Positions 1-8,250 of a stretch of DNA of 64,000 nt are shown here, piece by piece (position 1 is the first letter of the stretch; the number at the start of each line of letters is the position of its first letter). The notes under the pieces were generated by a model, which saw nothing but the letters and a program-made list of their open reading frames with translations, was not told the DNA's origin and did not search any database. A program made the position numbers and the translations under genes. Origin of the DNA: Rhodoplanes sp. Z2-YC6860 (GTDB lineage: Bacteria; Pseudomonadota; Alphaproteobacteria; Rhizobiales; Xanthobacteraceae); assembly GCF_001579845.1 (NCBI RefSeq), contig NZ_CP007440.1:6346029-6410028 (forward strand), read 5' to 3'.

Positions 1-519
1 ATCCTGCTCTGCTACGAGATCACCCGCGATCTGCCGCTCGATTGGGTCGAGATCGAAACGCCGATGACCAAGATGAAAGCCCCGGTCATCGCCGGCAAGA
101 AGCTCGTGTTCGCGCCGATCCTGCGCGCGGGTCTGGCGCTCGTCGAAGGCATGCTCGACCTCGTGCCGGCCGCGCGCGTTGCGCACATCGGGCTCTATCG
201 CGATGCCGACACCAAGGTGGCGGTCGAATATTATCTGAAGACCCCGGCCGATCTTGCGGCGCGCGATGTGGTCGTGGTCGCGCCTGTCGTGGCGACAGCC
301 AACACCATGGTGGCGGCGATCGACCGCCTGAAGGAGCGCGGTGCGAAAAGCATCCGTGCCGCCTGCCTGCTCGCGGCGCCCGAAGGCCTCGAGCGGCTTC
401 TCGGCATCCATCCCGACATCCAGTTGTGGACCGCCGCGATCGACGAGCACCTCGACGAGGACGCCTACATCATTCCGGGCCTCGGCGACGCCGGCAATCG
501 CGCCTACGGCACCGAATAG
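1..519 (+). CDS. upp: Uracil phosphoribosyltransferase (5' end outside window), degenerate PRPP loop
   Basis: The frame is open from base 1, so the N-terminus lies outside the window; about 172 residues are visible. UPRTase normally makes UMP from uracil and PRPP in pyrimidine salvage. Family signatures seen are YEITRDLPL near the start, [27 protein letters not shown] and the C-terminal uracil-binding [15 protein letters not shown]. The PRPP-binding loop, DPMLATGGS or DPMLATGNS in typical family members (family knowledge), reads APVVATANT at 280-306. The loop Asp and the invariant Gly are therefore gone. The fold is clearly kept and the frame is intact, so this is either a divergent paralogue with altered activity or an enzyme early in decay. 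It ends 84 bases before the Liv binding protein gene. Confidence 0.85.
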   Translation: MLLCYEITRDLPLDWVEIETPMTKMKAPVIAGKKLVFAPILRAGLALVEGMLDLVPAARVAHIGLYRDADTKVAVEYYLKTPADLAARDVVVVAPVVATANTMVAAIDRLKERGAKSIRAACLLAAPEGLERLLGIHPDIQLWTAAIDEHLDEDAYIIPGLGDAGNRAYGTE

Positions 520-560
520 CGCTTTAGTCGGGTTTGCGCCCCCTCGTCGTGACCGTCTAC

Positions 561-586
561 CATGAGCCAAAGCCTTAAGGCTCATG
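561..586. promoter_or_regulatory. Inverted repeat just upstream of the Liv operon ribosome binding site
   Basis: CATGAGCC at 561-568 is repeated in inverted orientation as GGCTCATG at 579-586. The centre also holds a perfect 12-bp palindrome AGCCTTAAGGCT at 571-582. The repeat lies between upp and the GGGAGGGA ribosome binding site of the binding protein gene. It could be an operator or an mRNA hairpin that controls translation. No T-run follows, so it does not look like a rho-independent terminator. Function is inferred from position only. Confidence 0.4.
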
Positions 587-603
587 AACCGTGGGAGGGA
601 ACG

Positions 604-1743
604 ATGAAGCGCACAATTTCTGCGATCGGTGTTGCTGCGGTTTTGTTGACCGCGAACTCGGCCTTTGCCGACATCAAGATCGGCGCGGTGCTGTCGGCGA
701 CCGGACCGGCATCCTTCCTCGGCGATCCCGAGAAGAAAACCATCGAGATGTACGTCGCCGACATCAACGCCAAGGGCGGCATCAACGGCCAGCAGATCAA
801 GCTGTTCGTCTATGACGACGGCGGCGATCCCAACCAGGCGCGCACCTTCGCGATCCGCGCGATCGAGGAAGACAAGGTCGACGCGCTGCTCGCGGGCTCG
901 ACCACGGCGACCACGATGCCGATCATCGCGCTCGCGGAGGAAAACCAGATTCCGCTCATTAACTTCGCTGGCGCCGTGCAAGCCGTGTCTCCGGTGAAGA
1001 AGTGGAACTTCAAGACGCCGCACACCGACCTGATGGCCTGCGAGAAGATCTTCGAGGACCTCAAGAAGCGCAATCTGACCAAGGTGGCGCTCATCTCCGG
1101 CGCTGATGCCTTCGGCAAGTCGATGCGCGACCAGTGCATGACCGTCACCGGCAAGTACGGCGTCGAGGTGCTGCACGAGGAGACCTATCAGCCACGCGAC
1201 AGCGACATGACGCCGCAACTCACCAACATCAAGGCCAAGGCCGGCGTGCAGGCCGTCATCAATCCGGGCTTCGGCCAGGGGCCGGCGATCGTGACGCGCA
1301 ACTACAAGCAGCTCGGCATCAATGTGCCGCTCTATCACGGCCATGGCGTCGCGACGAAGCAGTTCATCGAGCTGGCCACGCCCGCCGCGGCCGAAGGCGC
1401 GCGGCTGCCGGCCGCGGCGCTGCTCGTCGCCGAGAAGTTGCCCGACAGCGATCCACAGAAGAAGGTCGTCGTGTCCTACAAGCAGACCTACGAGAGCAAG
1501 ACCGGCCAGCCGGTCTCGGCCTTCGGCGGACACATGTATGACGGGCTGATGATCCTCGCCGGCGCGTTCGAGCGGGCCAAGAGCACCGACAAGACCAAGG
1601 TCCGCGACGAGATCGAGAAGACCAAGGGCTTCATTGGCACCGGTGGCGTGGTCAACATGAGCCCGACCGATCACCTGGGCCTCGATCTGACGGCCTTCCG
1701 CATGCTGGAAATCCGAAACGGCGACTGGACCCTGGCGCAGTAG
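604..1743 (+). CDS. Liv-type ABC transporter substrate-binding protein
   Basis: Periplasmic binding protein of the branched-chain amino acid / aromatic acid (HAAT) family, 379 residues. The start at 604 is chosen because GGGAGGGA precedes it and the product opens with a clean Sec signal peptide (MKRTISAIGVAAVLLTANSAFA, cleavage before DIKIG). An in-frame ATG at 562 would place extra residues ahead of the signal. The mature part has the family pattern IKIGAVLSATGPASFLG, a central ALLAGSTTATTMPI, and a VALISGADAFGKS segment at the start of the second lobe. It heads a coupled livHMGF operon. The ligand cannot be read from the sequence; the neighbouring CoA ligase and oxygenase suggest an aromatic acid. 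Confidence 0.9.
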   Translation: MKRTISAIGVAAVLLTANSAFADIKIGAVLSATGPASFLGDPEKKTIEMYVADINAKGGINGQQIKLFVYDDGGDPNQARTFAIRAIEEDKVDALLAGSTTATTMPIIALAEENQIPLINFAGAVQAVSPVKKWNFKTPHTDLMACEKIFEDLKKRNLTKVALISGADAFGKSMRDQCMTVTGKYGVEVLHEETYQPRDSDMTPQLTNIKAKAGVQAVINPGFGQGPAIVTRNYKQLGINVPLYHGHGVATKQFIELATPAAAEGARLPAAALLVAEKLPDSDPQKKVVVSYKQTYESKTGQPVSAFGGHMYDGLMILAGAFERAKSTDKTKVRDEIEKTKGFIGTGGVVNMSPTDHLGLDLTAFRMLEIRNGDWTLAQ

Positions 1744-1768
1744 CGGTTACCCTCGCCTCACAGGCACC

Positions 1769-2641
1769 ATGCCGGAATTCCTCCAGTTCCTGTTTTCCGG
1801 GCTCACGGTCGGCGCGATCTACGCGCTGATCGCGGTGGGCTTCACGCTGATCTACTCGTCCTCCGACGTCATCAACTTCGCCCAGGGCGAGTTCGTGATG
1901 ATCGGTGGCATGGGCACATTCTTCCTCGGCCTCGCCGGCGTGCCGCTGCCATTGGCGGCGGTGCTGGCTGTCGTTGCCGCCACGGCCGTGGGCCTGCTGC
2001 TGCATCGGCTTGCCATCGATCCCGCAAAGGACGCGTCCGCCGTGACGCTGATCATCATCACCATCGGCGCCTCGATCCTGATGCGCGGCATCGCCGGCGT
2101 GGTGTTCGACAAGAACTTCCACAGCCTGCCGCCCTTCATCGGCGCCGAGCCGTGGATCATCGGCGGGGCGGCGGTCCTGCCGCAAAGCGTTCTGGTGCTG
2201 ATCGGCACCGGCGTGATCGTTCTGCTGCTCTGGCTGTTCATGAGCCGCACCATGACCGGCAAGGCGATGATTGCGACCGCAGCCAATCGCCTCGCCGCGC
2301 GGCTCGTCGGCATCAACACTTCGCGGGTGGTGGCCACGGCCTTCGCGATCTCGGCCGCGATCGGTGCGATCGGCGGCATTCTGGTCACGCCGATTGCGCT
2401 CACGAGCTACGACGCCGGCACGCTGTTGGCGCTGAAGGGCTTTGCAGCCGCGATGCTCGGCGGCATCGGCAGTCCCATTGGCGCGGTCGTTGGCGGACTC
2501 ATCGTCGGCCTGCTCGAGGCGTTCGGCGCGGGCTACGTGTCCTCGGCCTACAAGGACGCCATCGCGTTCCTGGTGATCCTCGCCGTGCTGTTCGCCATGC
2601 CGCAGGGCCTGTTCGGGCGCGGCGCGATTGAACGGGTGTGA
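1769..2641 (+). CDS. livH: Liv-type ABC transporter permease, LivH family
   Basis: Inner-membrane permease of 290 residues with about eight hydrophobic segments. It opens with the LivH-type sequence FLQFLFSGLTVGAIYALIAVG and continues with VINFAQGEFVMIGG, which is highly characteristic of LivH. The segment GFAAAMLGGIGSPIGAVVGG near residues 225-245 matches the LivH cytoplasmic coupling region. It follows the binding protein by 25 bases, and its stop codon overlaps the first base of the livM start (TGATG), so translation is probably coupled. It forms a heterodimeric channel with LivM. Confidence 0.92.
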   Translation: MPEFLQFLFSGLTVGAIYALIAVGFTLIYSSSDVINFAQGEFVMIGGMGTFFLGLAGVPLPLAAVLAVVAATAVGLLLHRLAIDPAKDASAVTLIIITIGASILMRGIAGVVFDKNFHSLPPFIGAEPWIIGGAAVLPQSVLVLIGTGVIVLLLWLFMSRTMTGKAMIATAANRLAARLVGINTSRVVATAFAISAAIGAIGGILVTPIALTSYDAGTLLALKGFAAAMLGGIGSPIGAVVGGLIVGLLEAFGAGYVSSAYKDAIAFLVILAVLFAMPQGLFGRGAIERV

Positions 2642-3597
2642 TGGGCCACGCGCTCAAAAGACTGATCGAGAACCGTTACGCGGCGATTCTGACCATCGCT
2701 GTGGTCGTGATCGCTTTGCCTTTCGTCGTGCCGTCAACCTTCTACCTTCGCATCGCCACGCTCACCTTCATCTTCGCGCTCGCGGTGCTCGGCTTGAACC
2801 TCCTGATGGGATTCGCCGGCCAGGTCAGCCTCGGCCACGCCGGCTTCTTCGCCATCGGTGCCTACGCGGTCGCGATCGGGCCGACGCACCTTGGCGTGCC
2901 GGCCTGGGCTTCGCTCATCGCCGGCGCGGCGGTCGCGGCGCTCATCGCCTTCGTGGTCGGGCGGCCGATTCTGAAGCTCAAAGGCCATTACCTCGCAGTC
3001 GCCACGCTCGGCATGGGGCTGCTCATCGGCATGGTGTTCACCAATGAAGCGCGCTGGACCGGCGGCCCTGACGGCATGCCGGTGTCGCGTCTCGTTCTGT
3101 TCGGCTGGATCGCACGTGGCACACAGACCTGGTACTGGATTTCCGGCGTCACGCTCGCGCTCGGCGCCCTGCTCGCCACGAACCTGATCAACAGCCCGAC
3201 CGGACGCGCCTTCCGCGCCATCCACGACAGCGAAGTGGCGGCGGCCGTGCTGGGCGTCGACGTGGCGCGCTACAAGCTCATCGTGTTCGTTTTGTCCGCC
3301 GCTTACGCCGCGGTCGCGGGCGCCTATCTCGCGCTGTTCGACGGTCTTGTCACCCCGGCCACCGCCGGCTTTCTCCGCTCCATCGAATTCGTCACCATGG
3401 CGGTGCTCGGCGGCCTGGGCTCGGTGCTCGGTAGCGTCGTTGGCGCCGCGGTGCTGACCGTGCTGCCGCAGGTGCTGACGGTATTCCACGACTACGAGAC
3501 CATCGCGCTGGGCGCGCTCATGATCGCATTCATGATCTTTCTCCGGAGCGGCGTGGTGCCGGGCTTGGCCGCGCTCGTCGGGCGGCGGTCGTCATGA
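2641..3597 (+). CDS. livM: Liv-type ABC transporter permease, LivM family
   Basis: Second permease, 318 residues with about nine hydrophobic segments. LivM hallmarks are NLLMGFAGQVSLGHAGFFAIGAYA in the first third, RAIHDSEVAAAVLGVDVARYK (the EAA-like ATPase contact loop), and EFVTMAVLGGLGSVLGSVVG. The ATG at 2641 is used; a GTG lies one codon upstream. It overlaps livH by one base and livG by four bases (ATGA). There is no fused ATPase domain, unlike some LivM proteins. Confidence 0.92.
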   Translation: MGHALKRLIENRYAAILTIAVVVIALPFVVPSTFYLRIATLTFIFALAVLGLNLLMGFAGQVSLGHAGFFAIGAYAVAIGPTHLGVPAWASLIAGAAVAALIAFVVGRPILKLKGHYLAVATLGMGLLIGMVFTNEARWTGGPDGMPVSRLVLFGWIARGTQTWYWISGVTLALGALLATNLINSPTGRAFRAIHDSEVAAAVLGVDVARYKLIVFVLSAAYAAVAGAYLALFDGLVTPATAGFLRSIEFVTMAVLGGLGSVLGSVVGAAVLTVLPQVLTVFHDYETIALGALMIAFMIFLRSGVVPGLAALVGRRSS

Positions 3598-4382
3598 GCG
3601 CGCTCGCGGCCGAGCATCTGACGATCGAGTTCGGCGGCATCAAAGCCGTCAACGACGTATCGTTCGCCGTCGAGCCCGGCGAAATCTTTGCGATCATCGG
3701 CCCGAATGGCGCCGGCAAGACAACGCTGTTCAATCTCCTGTCGGGCATTTACGCGCCGCGCGGCGGCCGCGTGGTGCTTGGGGGCGACGACGTCGCAGGA
3801 ACGGCACCGTATCGGCTGGCGCAACTGGGCCTATCACGCACCTTCCAGAATTTGCAGATTTTCGGCCGCATGACCTCGGTCGAGAACGTCATGGTCGGGC
3901 GGCATCGGCACGAGAAGCGTAACGTGTTCGCGCATCTTCTGGCCTTACCCAGCGTAAGGCGGCAGAACAACGATACAAAGCAACAGGCCGAAGCTTTGCT
4001 GGAACGCGTGGGCCTCGCAAGCCTCGCGTCGCATCCCGCAAGCGCCCTGCCCTATGGCGCGCTGAAGCGGCTCGAAATCGCGCGTGCGCTTGCGAGCGAA
4101 CCCAAAGTGCTCCTCCTCGACGAGCCTGCGGCAGGATGCAATGCGGTCGAAGCCGCGGAGCTCACAACCATCATCCGCAGCATCGCGCGCGACGGCATCA
4201 CCGTGATCCTCGTCGAGCACAACATGCACATGGTGATGAACCTTTCCGATCGCATCCATGTGCTGGCAAACGGCCGTACGCTCGTTGAAGGCCGTGCCGC
4301 CGAAGTTCGTTCCAATCCTGCGGTCATCGAAGCCTATCTCGACACCCAAACCGCAGAGGGCGCTGCGCATGCTCGTCATTGA
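3594..4382 (+). CDS. livG: Liv-type ABC transporter ATPase, LivG family
   Basis: Cytoplasmic ATPase subunit of 262 residues. Walker A is GPNGAGKTTLFNLLSG. The Q-loop region RTFQNLQIF and the signature-type LPYGALKRLEIARAL follow, and Walker B is VLLLDEPAAG. The H-loop lies in ILVEHNMHMVM. The LPYG form in place of LSGG and the NLQIF element are typical of LivG. The ATG overlaps the livM stop (ATGA). The 3' end overlaps livF by 14 bases. Confidence 0.92.
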   Translation: MSALAAEHLTIEFGGIKAVNDVSFAVEPGEIFAIIGPNGAGKTTLFNLLSGIYAPRGGRVVLGGDDVAGTAPYRLAQLGLSRTFQNLQIFGRMTSVENVMVGRHRHEKRNVFAHLLALPSVRRQNNDTKQQAEALLERVGLASLASHPASALPYGALKRLEIARALASEPKVLLLDEPAAGCNAVEAAELTTIIRSIARDGITVILVEHNMHMVMNLSDRIHVLANGRTLVEGRAAEVRSNPAVIEAYLDTQTAEGAAHARH

Positions 4383-5070
4383 GAACCTGCGCAGCGGATA
4401 CGGCCGGATCGAGGCGCTGCACGGCGTTTCGCTCAACGTGGCGAAAGGCGAGATTGTCGCACTGGTCGGCGCCAACGGCGCCGGCAAGACAACCCTCATG
4501 CGAGCCATTTCCGGGGTGCAGCCGATTTTCGACGGCCGCATCCAGTTCAACGGCAAGCCGGTCGAACGGCTCGCGCCGCACGCCCGTGTCGTGCTCGGCA
4601 TCGCCCAGGTGCCCGAAGGCCGGCAGGTGTTCGCGCCGCTGTCGGTCGAGGACAACCTGCGACTCGGCGCCTGGACGCAAGCCACATCCAGCATCGAAGC
4701 AAGCCTCGCATCCGTCTACGCGCTGTTCCCGATGCTCGACGAGATGCGTAACATCCCGGCCGGCGCGTTGTCCGGCGGCCAGCAGCAGATGCTTGCGGTC
4801 GGCCGGGCTCTCATGGCAAAGCCCAGGCTTCTGCTGCTCGACGAGCCGTCGATGGGGCTGGCGCCCAAGCTTGTCGATCAGATTTTGAAAGCGGTGGCGG
4901 ACTTGCGCGGCACGGGACTGACGGTGCTTCTGGTCGAACAGAACGCAAGGGCGGCGCTGGCCATCGCCGACCGTGGTTATGTGATGGAAACCGGCCGGAT
5001 TGCGACCAGCGGCTCGGGCGCAGAGCTCCTCGCCGACAACCGGATTCAAGAAGCCTATCTCGGAGTTTGA
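4369..5070 (+). CDS. livF: Liv-type ABC transporter ATPase, LivF family
   Basis: Second ATPase of the importer, 233 residues. The start at ATG 4369 gives the normal LivF N-terminus MLVIENLRSGYGRIEALHGVS; a longer reading from 4258 would run far into livG. Walker A is GANGAGKTTLMRAISG, the signature is LSGGQQQMLAVGRAL, Walker B is LLLLDEPSMGLAP, and the H-loop is LLVEQNARAAL. VPEGRQVFAPLSVEDNL is a LivF hallmark. It is the last transport gene in the operon, and a thioesterase gene follows after 7 bases. Confidence 0.92.
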   Translation: MLVIENLRSGYGRIEALHGVSLNVAKGEIVALVGANGAGKTTLMRAISGVQPIFDGRIQFNGKPVERLAPHARVVLGIAQVPEGRQVFAPLSVEDNLRLGAWTQATSSIEASLASVYALFPMLDEMRNIPAGALSGGQQQMLAVGRALMAKPRLLLLDEPSMGLAPKLVDQILKAVADLRGTGLTVLLVEQNARAALAIADRGYVMETGRIATSGSGAELLADNRIQEAYLGV

Positions 5071-5077
5071 AACTGTA

Positions 5078-5491
5078 ATGAAAGCCACTCTGCAACCCGG
5101 CGTCACCAAAGTCCGGCAGATCACCGTCGATCGTCCGCGCACCATCGGCTTCATGGGCGAGGACGGGCGCGTCTATGGCACGCCGTACATGATCCTGGAC
5201 GTCGAGGAGACCTGCCGTCTTTTGATTGTGGATCACGCTGATGCCGGTGAGGATTCAGTCGGCATCGAGGTCAATGTGAAGCATCTCGCAGCCACACTTC
5301 CCAACATGACGGTCGAGATCAGCGTCAAGGTTGCGAGCGTTGAAGGCCGCAAGGTCACGTTCGAGATTCACGCCAAAGACGAGCTCGACACCATCAGCAC
5401 AGGCACGCATGCGCGCTTTGTCGTCGACAAAGCCAAGACCGCCGAGCGTCTGAAGGCCAAAGCCGCCAAGCTCGCCGCACGGAAAAAGTAG
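5078..5491 (+). CDS. Hotdog-fold acyl-CoA thioesterase, FlK-like
   Basis: Small cytoplasmic protein of 137 residues resembling the fluoroacetyl-CoA thioesterase (FlK) branch of the hotdog superfamily. FlK uses Thr, Glu and His (Thr42, Glu50, His76 in the Streptomyces enzyme; family knowledge). The matching stretch here reads YGTPYMILDVEETCR followed by VKHLAATLP, so all three residues appear present. The C-terminal ISTGTHARFVV is also family-typical. It follows livF by 7 bases, which makes it a likely operon member that hydrolyses or proofreads a CoA thioester made by the nearby ligase. The substrate is unknown and fluoroacetyl-CoA need not be it. The tail is Lys/Ala-rich. Confidence 0.75.
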   Translation: MKATLQPGVTKVRQITVDRPRTIGFMGEDGRVYGTPYMILDVEETCRLLIVDHADAGEDSVGIEVNVKHLAATLPNMTVEISVKVASVEGRKVTFEIHAKDELDTISTGTHARFVVDKAKTAERLKAKAAKLAARKK

Positions 5492-5492
5492 C

Positions 5493-6833
5493 TCAGGGCT
5501 TCCGGTTCGCCGCGTCCCAGTAGCGTTCCAGGTTGCCGATCAGCGCCGGGCTGAAGTGACAATAGGCCTGCTCGCGGGCGTAGACCGCGAAATACTCCCG
5601 GAACATCTCCAGCGGCTCCTGAGTGATGCGTAAGGCGCGGCGGTTCGACGCCGCACTGACCACGCCGGAGCTGGTCAGCCCCTTCACGACCCGCTCGATC
5701 GCGTCACCCATCGCGCCCGTCTCGACGATCTCGTCGCACACCAGCCGCCCCTCCGGGCTGTCGCATTCGAGCCGCTTCTCGTACTGGATCGCCTGGCGCG
5801 CAACACGGTCGCCAACCGCGCGCGGCAGCCGCATGTTGGCGGCGCCGGGGATGATGCCTTCCTTGCGCGCCGGCAGCGTGAGGTAGGCGGATTTCTCGGC
5901 GAGCACGTAATCGACCGCCAGCAGGATCTGGCAGTGGCCGCCGATCGCGAAGGCTTCGACCGCCGCGATAAACGGCTTCTCGATCGTCTGGCCGCCGAAC
6001 TCGTCGGGCGGCGCGTCATCCGGCAGCGCCAGCCCGCGATAGAGCTTGTTGACGTAGCCCAAGTCACGTTCGAGGTACCAGAGAAACGGAATCCGGCCGT
6101 GATAGAGATGCGTCAGGTTGATGCCCGCGCCGAACACATGCCGATTCTTGTACTTTGGGTGCTCGACCGGCATGCCGCGCAGCACGGCGACTTCGATGGC
6201 GTCATCGAGCAGCGCCAGATCGACGCAAGTCTCCATGCCGGCGAGCGTGGTCTGATCCTCGGCGTTGAGAAACCGCGGATTGCGGAAGGTGATGATCGCG
6301 GCCTTGCCGCGCCGCTCGATCGAGCCTCCCGGCAATTCGAGCCGGCCTTCCTTGATGAATTGCGGCAGCCGCGCCTTCGCATCTTCGAGCGGCAGCAGCA
6401 TGGCATGGAGAAGATGACGGCCGGCGCGCTCGCTCCGCAGCACCGCCGAGACGAACAGCCCCTGATCGATTTCCAACCCGGCCTTCTGGCTTTGGCGCAA
6501 CCCCTCCTCTGCCGCGAGGCTCTCCCGCGACGGCACCAATCCGGGAAATTTTTGCGCGGCCGCTGCAACCAGATCGACGACACGAACAAAGCGCGTGCGC
6601 TTGCCGGTCAGTTCGTCATAGACCGCGTCGACATGCTGCCGGAGAAACTTCACCCGCGACGGGCGTCCCTGTTCCAGGATTGCGCGTGCGGTCTTGCGAT
6701 CCGCGTCCTGCCGCTGCGACGGCGGCGGCAATTGGCCCAGAAGCCGCGACTGCTGCGCCCAGTATTTCTCAAAAGCCGCGCGGTCCGCCGTGAAGTCGCC
6801 CGACACCGCGGGTTCTGGAGAATTCTGAGTCAT
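5493..6833 (-). CDS. DpgC-like crotonase-fold oxygenase ((dihydroxyphenyl)acetyl-CoA dioxygenase family)
   Basis: A 446-residue protein, far longer than ordinary enoyl-CoA hydratases (about 260) and close to DpgC (about 430). The first 170 or so residues form a helical domain. The crotonase part follows, with oxyanion elements in FGAGINLTHLY and AFAIGGHCQILLAVDYVLAE. YLTLPARKEGIIPGAANMRL, ECDSPEGRLVCDEIVE and LTSSGVVSAASNRRA closely match DpgC as I know it. DpgC is the cofactor- and metal-free enzyme that oxidises 3,5-dihydroxyphenylacetyl-CoA to the arylglyoxylate in glycopeptide biosynthesis. Here it sits with a PaaK-type ligase (divergent, 91 bases away), a thioesterase (convergent, 1-base gap) and an importer, with no polyketide synthase in view. 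A catabolic role is inferred. Confidence 0.82.
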   Translation of the reverse strand: MTQNSPEPAVSGDFTADRAAFEKYWAQQSRLLGQLPPPSQRQDADRKTARAILEQGRPSRVKFLRQHVDAVYDELTGKRTRFVRVVDLVAAAAQKFPGLVPSRESLAAEEGLRQSQKAGLEIDQGLFVSAVLRSERAGRHLLHAMLLPLEDAKARLPQFIKEGRLELPGGSIERRGKAAIITFRNPRFLNAEDQTTLAGMETCVDLALLDDAIEVAVLRGMPVEHPKYKNRHVFGAGINLTHLYHGRIPFLWYLERDLGYVNKLYRGLALPDDAPPDEFGGQTIEKPFIAAVEAFAIGGHCQILLAVDYVLAEKSAYLTLPARKEGIIPGAANMRLPRAVGDRVARQAIQYEKRLECDSPEGRLVCDEIVETGAMGDAIERVVKGLTSSGVVSAASNRRALRITQEPLEMFREYFAVYAREQAYCHFSPALIGNLERYWDAANRKP

Positions 6834-6865
6834 CGTTTCGCTCCCGGCGCCGGCATCAAACTGGG

Positions 6866-6895
6866 TTCACGCCGACTGTGTGACTGATACTATAG
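6866..6895 (+). promoter_or_regulatory. Candidate sigma-70 type promoter of the CoA ligase gene
   Basis: In the 91-base divergent gap, TTCACG at 6866-6871 could serve as -35 and TACTAT or CTATAG at 6888-6895 as -10, with a spacer of 16 to 18 bases. Transcription would start near 6902, just ahead of the ATG at 6925. This is a motif match by eye, with no experimental basis. Confidence 0.3.
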
Positions 6896-6924
6896 CCCCG
6901 TCGATTTCCGGGTGCGACCTTGGC

Positions 6925-8250
6925 ATGAACCATCAAGCCTCTTCCGATACGCTCGCCGACATGTTCGACCGCTCGGCCGAAACCATGCCGCGCGCCGATC
7001 TCGCCGCACTGCAATTGTCGCGGCTGAAGCAGACGCTGCACAATGCCTACGCCAATGTGCCGCACGTGCGCGCCAAATGGGATGCAGCAGGCGTCCGGCC
7101 GGAGCATCTCAAATCGCTGGCCGACATTGCGCGCTTTCCCTTCACCACCAAGGCCGACATGCGCGACACCTATCCGTTCGGCCTGTTCGCGGTGCCGCGC
7201 GAACAGGTGGTGCGGCTGCATGCCTCGTCAGGCACCACCGGCAAGGCCACGGTGGTCGGCTACACGCAGAACGACATCGACCTGTGGTCAAATCTCATGG
7301 CGCGCTGCATCGCCTGCGCCGGCGGGCGGCCGGGCGATGTGCTGCACAACGCCTACGGTTATGGCCTGTTCACCGGTGGGCTCGGCGTGCACTACGGCGC
7401 TGAGCTCTTGGGCTGCACCGTCGTGCCGGTGTCCGGCGGGCTGACCGAGCGCCAGGTGACGCTTCTTCAGGATTTTGGTGCGCGCATCATCTGCGCGACG
7501 CCGTCCTATGCGCTGAACATCGCCGAAGTGGCCGAAGCGATGGGCGTCGACGTTCGCAAGCTGCCGGTCCAGATCGGAATCTTCGGCGCCGAGCCCTGGA
7601 GCAACGAGATGCGCCACGATCTCGAAGCGCGGCTTGGGATCGCTGCGGTCGATCTCTATGGGCTCTCGGAAATCATCGGGCCGGGTGTTGCGGTCGAATG
7701 CGGCGTCGCCCGCAACGGATTGCATGGCTGGGAGGATCACTTCCTGTTCGAGGTGATTGACCCCAAGACGCTCGAACCGGTGAAACCCGGCGACGCCGGC
7801 GAGCTGGTGATGACCACGCTCACCAAGGAAGCGCTCCCGATGGTGCGCTACCGCAGCCGCGACATCACGCGGCTCACGGACGAGCCCTGCGCCTGCGGCC
7901 GTACGCACCGGCGCATTCTGCGTGTCACCGGCCGCGACGACGACATGATGATCATCCGCGGCGTCAACGTCTATCCATCCCAGATCGAGGCGCTGCTGAT
8001 CGGGCTGCCCGACATCTCGCCGCACTATCAGATCGTGCTGATGCGCGACGGCGCGCTCGACTCGATGACGGTCGAAATTGAGGTCGCGCCCGGCGCGCCT
8101 CACGACGACGCGCAGAAATGCACCGATATCTCCGGCCGCATCAAGTCGCGACTCGGCGTGAGCTGCACCATCGCCCTGAAAGCCTCCGGCGAGCTGCCGC
8201 GCTCGCAAGGCAAGGCGGTTCGCGTCAAAGACCTGCGCAAGAAGCCCTAA
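6925..8250 (+). CDS. paaK: Phenylacetate-CoA ligase family (PaaK-type) aryl-CoA synthetase
   Basis: Adenylate-forming ligase of 441 residues, the usual PaaK length. It activates an aryl-acetate or benzoate-type acid with ATP and CoA. The P-loop is LHASSGTTGKATVVGYT. GIFGAEPWSNEMR, VDLYGLSEIIGPGVA, GELVMTTLTKEALPMVRYRSRDIT, and the hinge/C-terminal RVTGRDDDMMIIRGVNVYPSQIE are all PaaK signatures. An acceptor-Lys region appears as ELPRSQGKAVRV. A GTG at 6880 would add 15 residues; ATG 6925 is preferred on family length. No other paa genes lie nearby. The partner DpgC-like gene suggests a hydroxylated phenylacetate substrate (inference). The stop overlaps the convergent RND gene by 4 bases. Confidence 0.88.
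   Translation: MNHQASSDTLADMFDRSAETMPRADLAALQLSRLKQTLHNAYANVPHVRAKWDAAGVRPEHLKSLADIARFPFTTKADMRDTYPFGLFAVPREQVVRLHASSGTTGKATVVGYTQNDIDLWSNLMARCIACAGGRPGDVLHNAYGYGLFTGGLGVHYGAELLGCTVVPVSGGLTERQVTLLQDFGARIICATPSYALNIAEVAEAMGVDVRKLPVQIGIFGAEPWSNEMRHDLEARLGIAAVDLYGLSEIIGPGVAVECGVARNGLHGWEDHFLFEVIDPKTLEPVKPGDAGELVMTTLTKEALPMVRYRSRDITRLTDEPCACGRTHRRILRVTGRDDDMMIIRGVNVYPSQIEALLIGLPDISPHYQIVLMRDGALDSMTVEIEVAPGAPHDDAQKCTDISGRIKSRLGVSCTIALKASGELPRSQGKAVRVKDLRKKP

Noticed and set aside
5078-5491. Fluoroacetate resistance function for the FlK-like thioesterase
   Set aside because: Sequence similarity to FlK does not fix the substrate, and the context points to aryl or other acyl-CoA esters.
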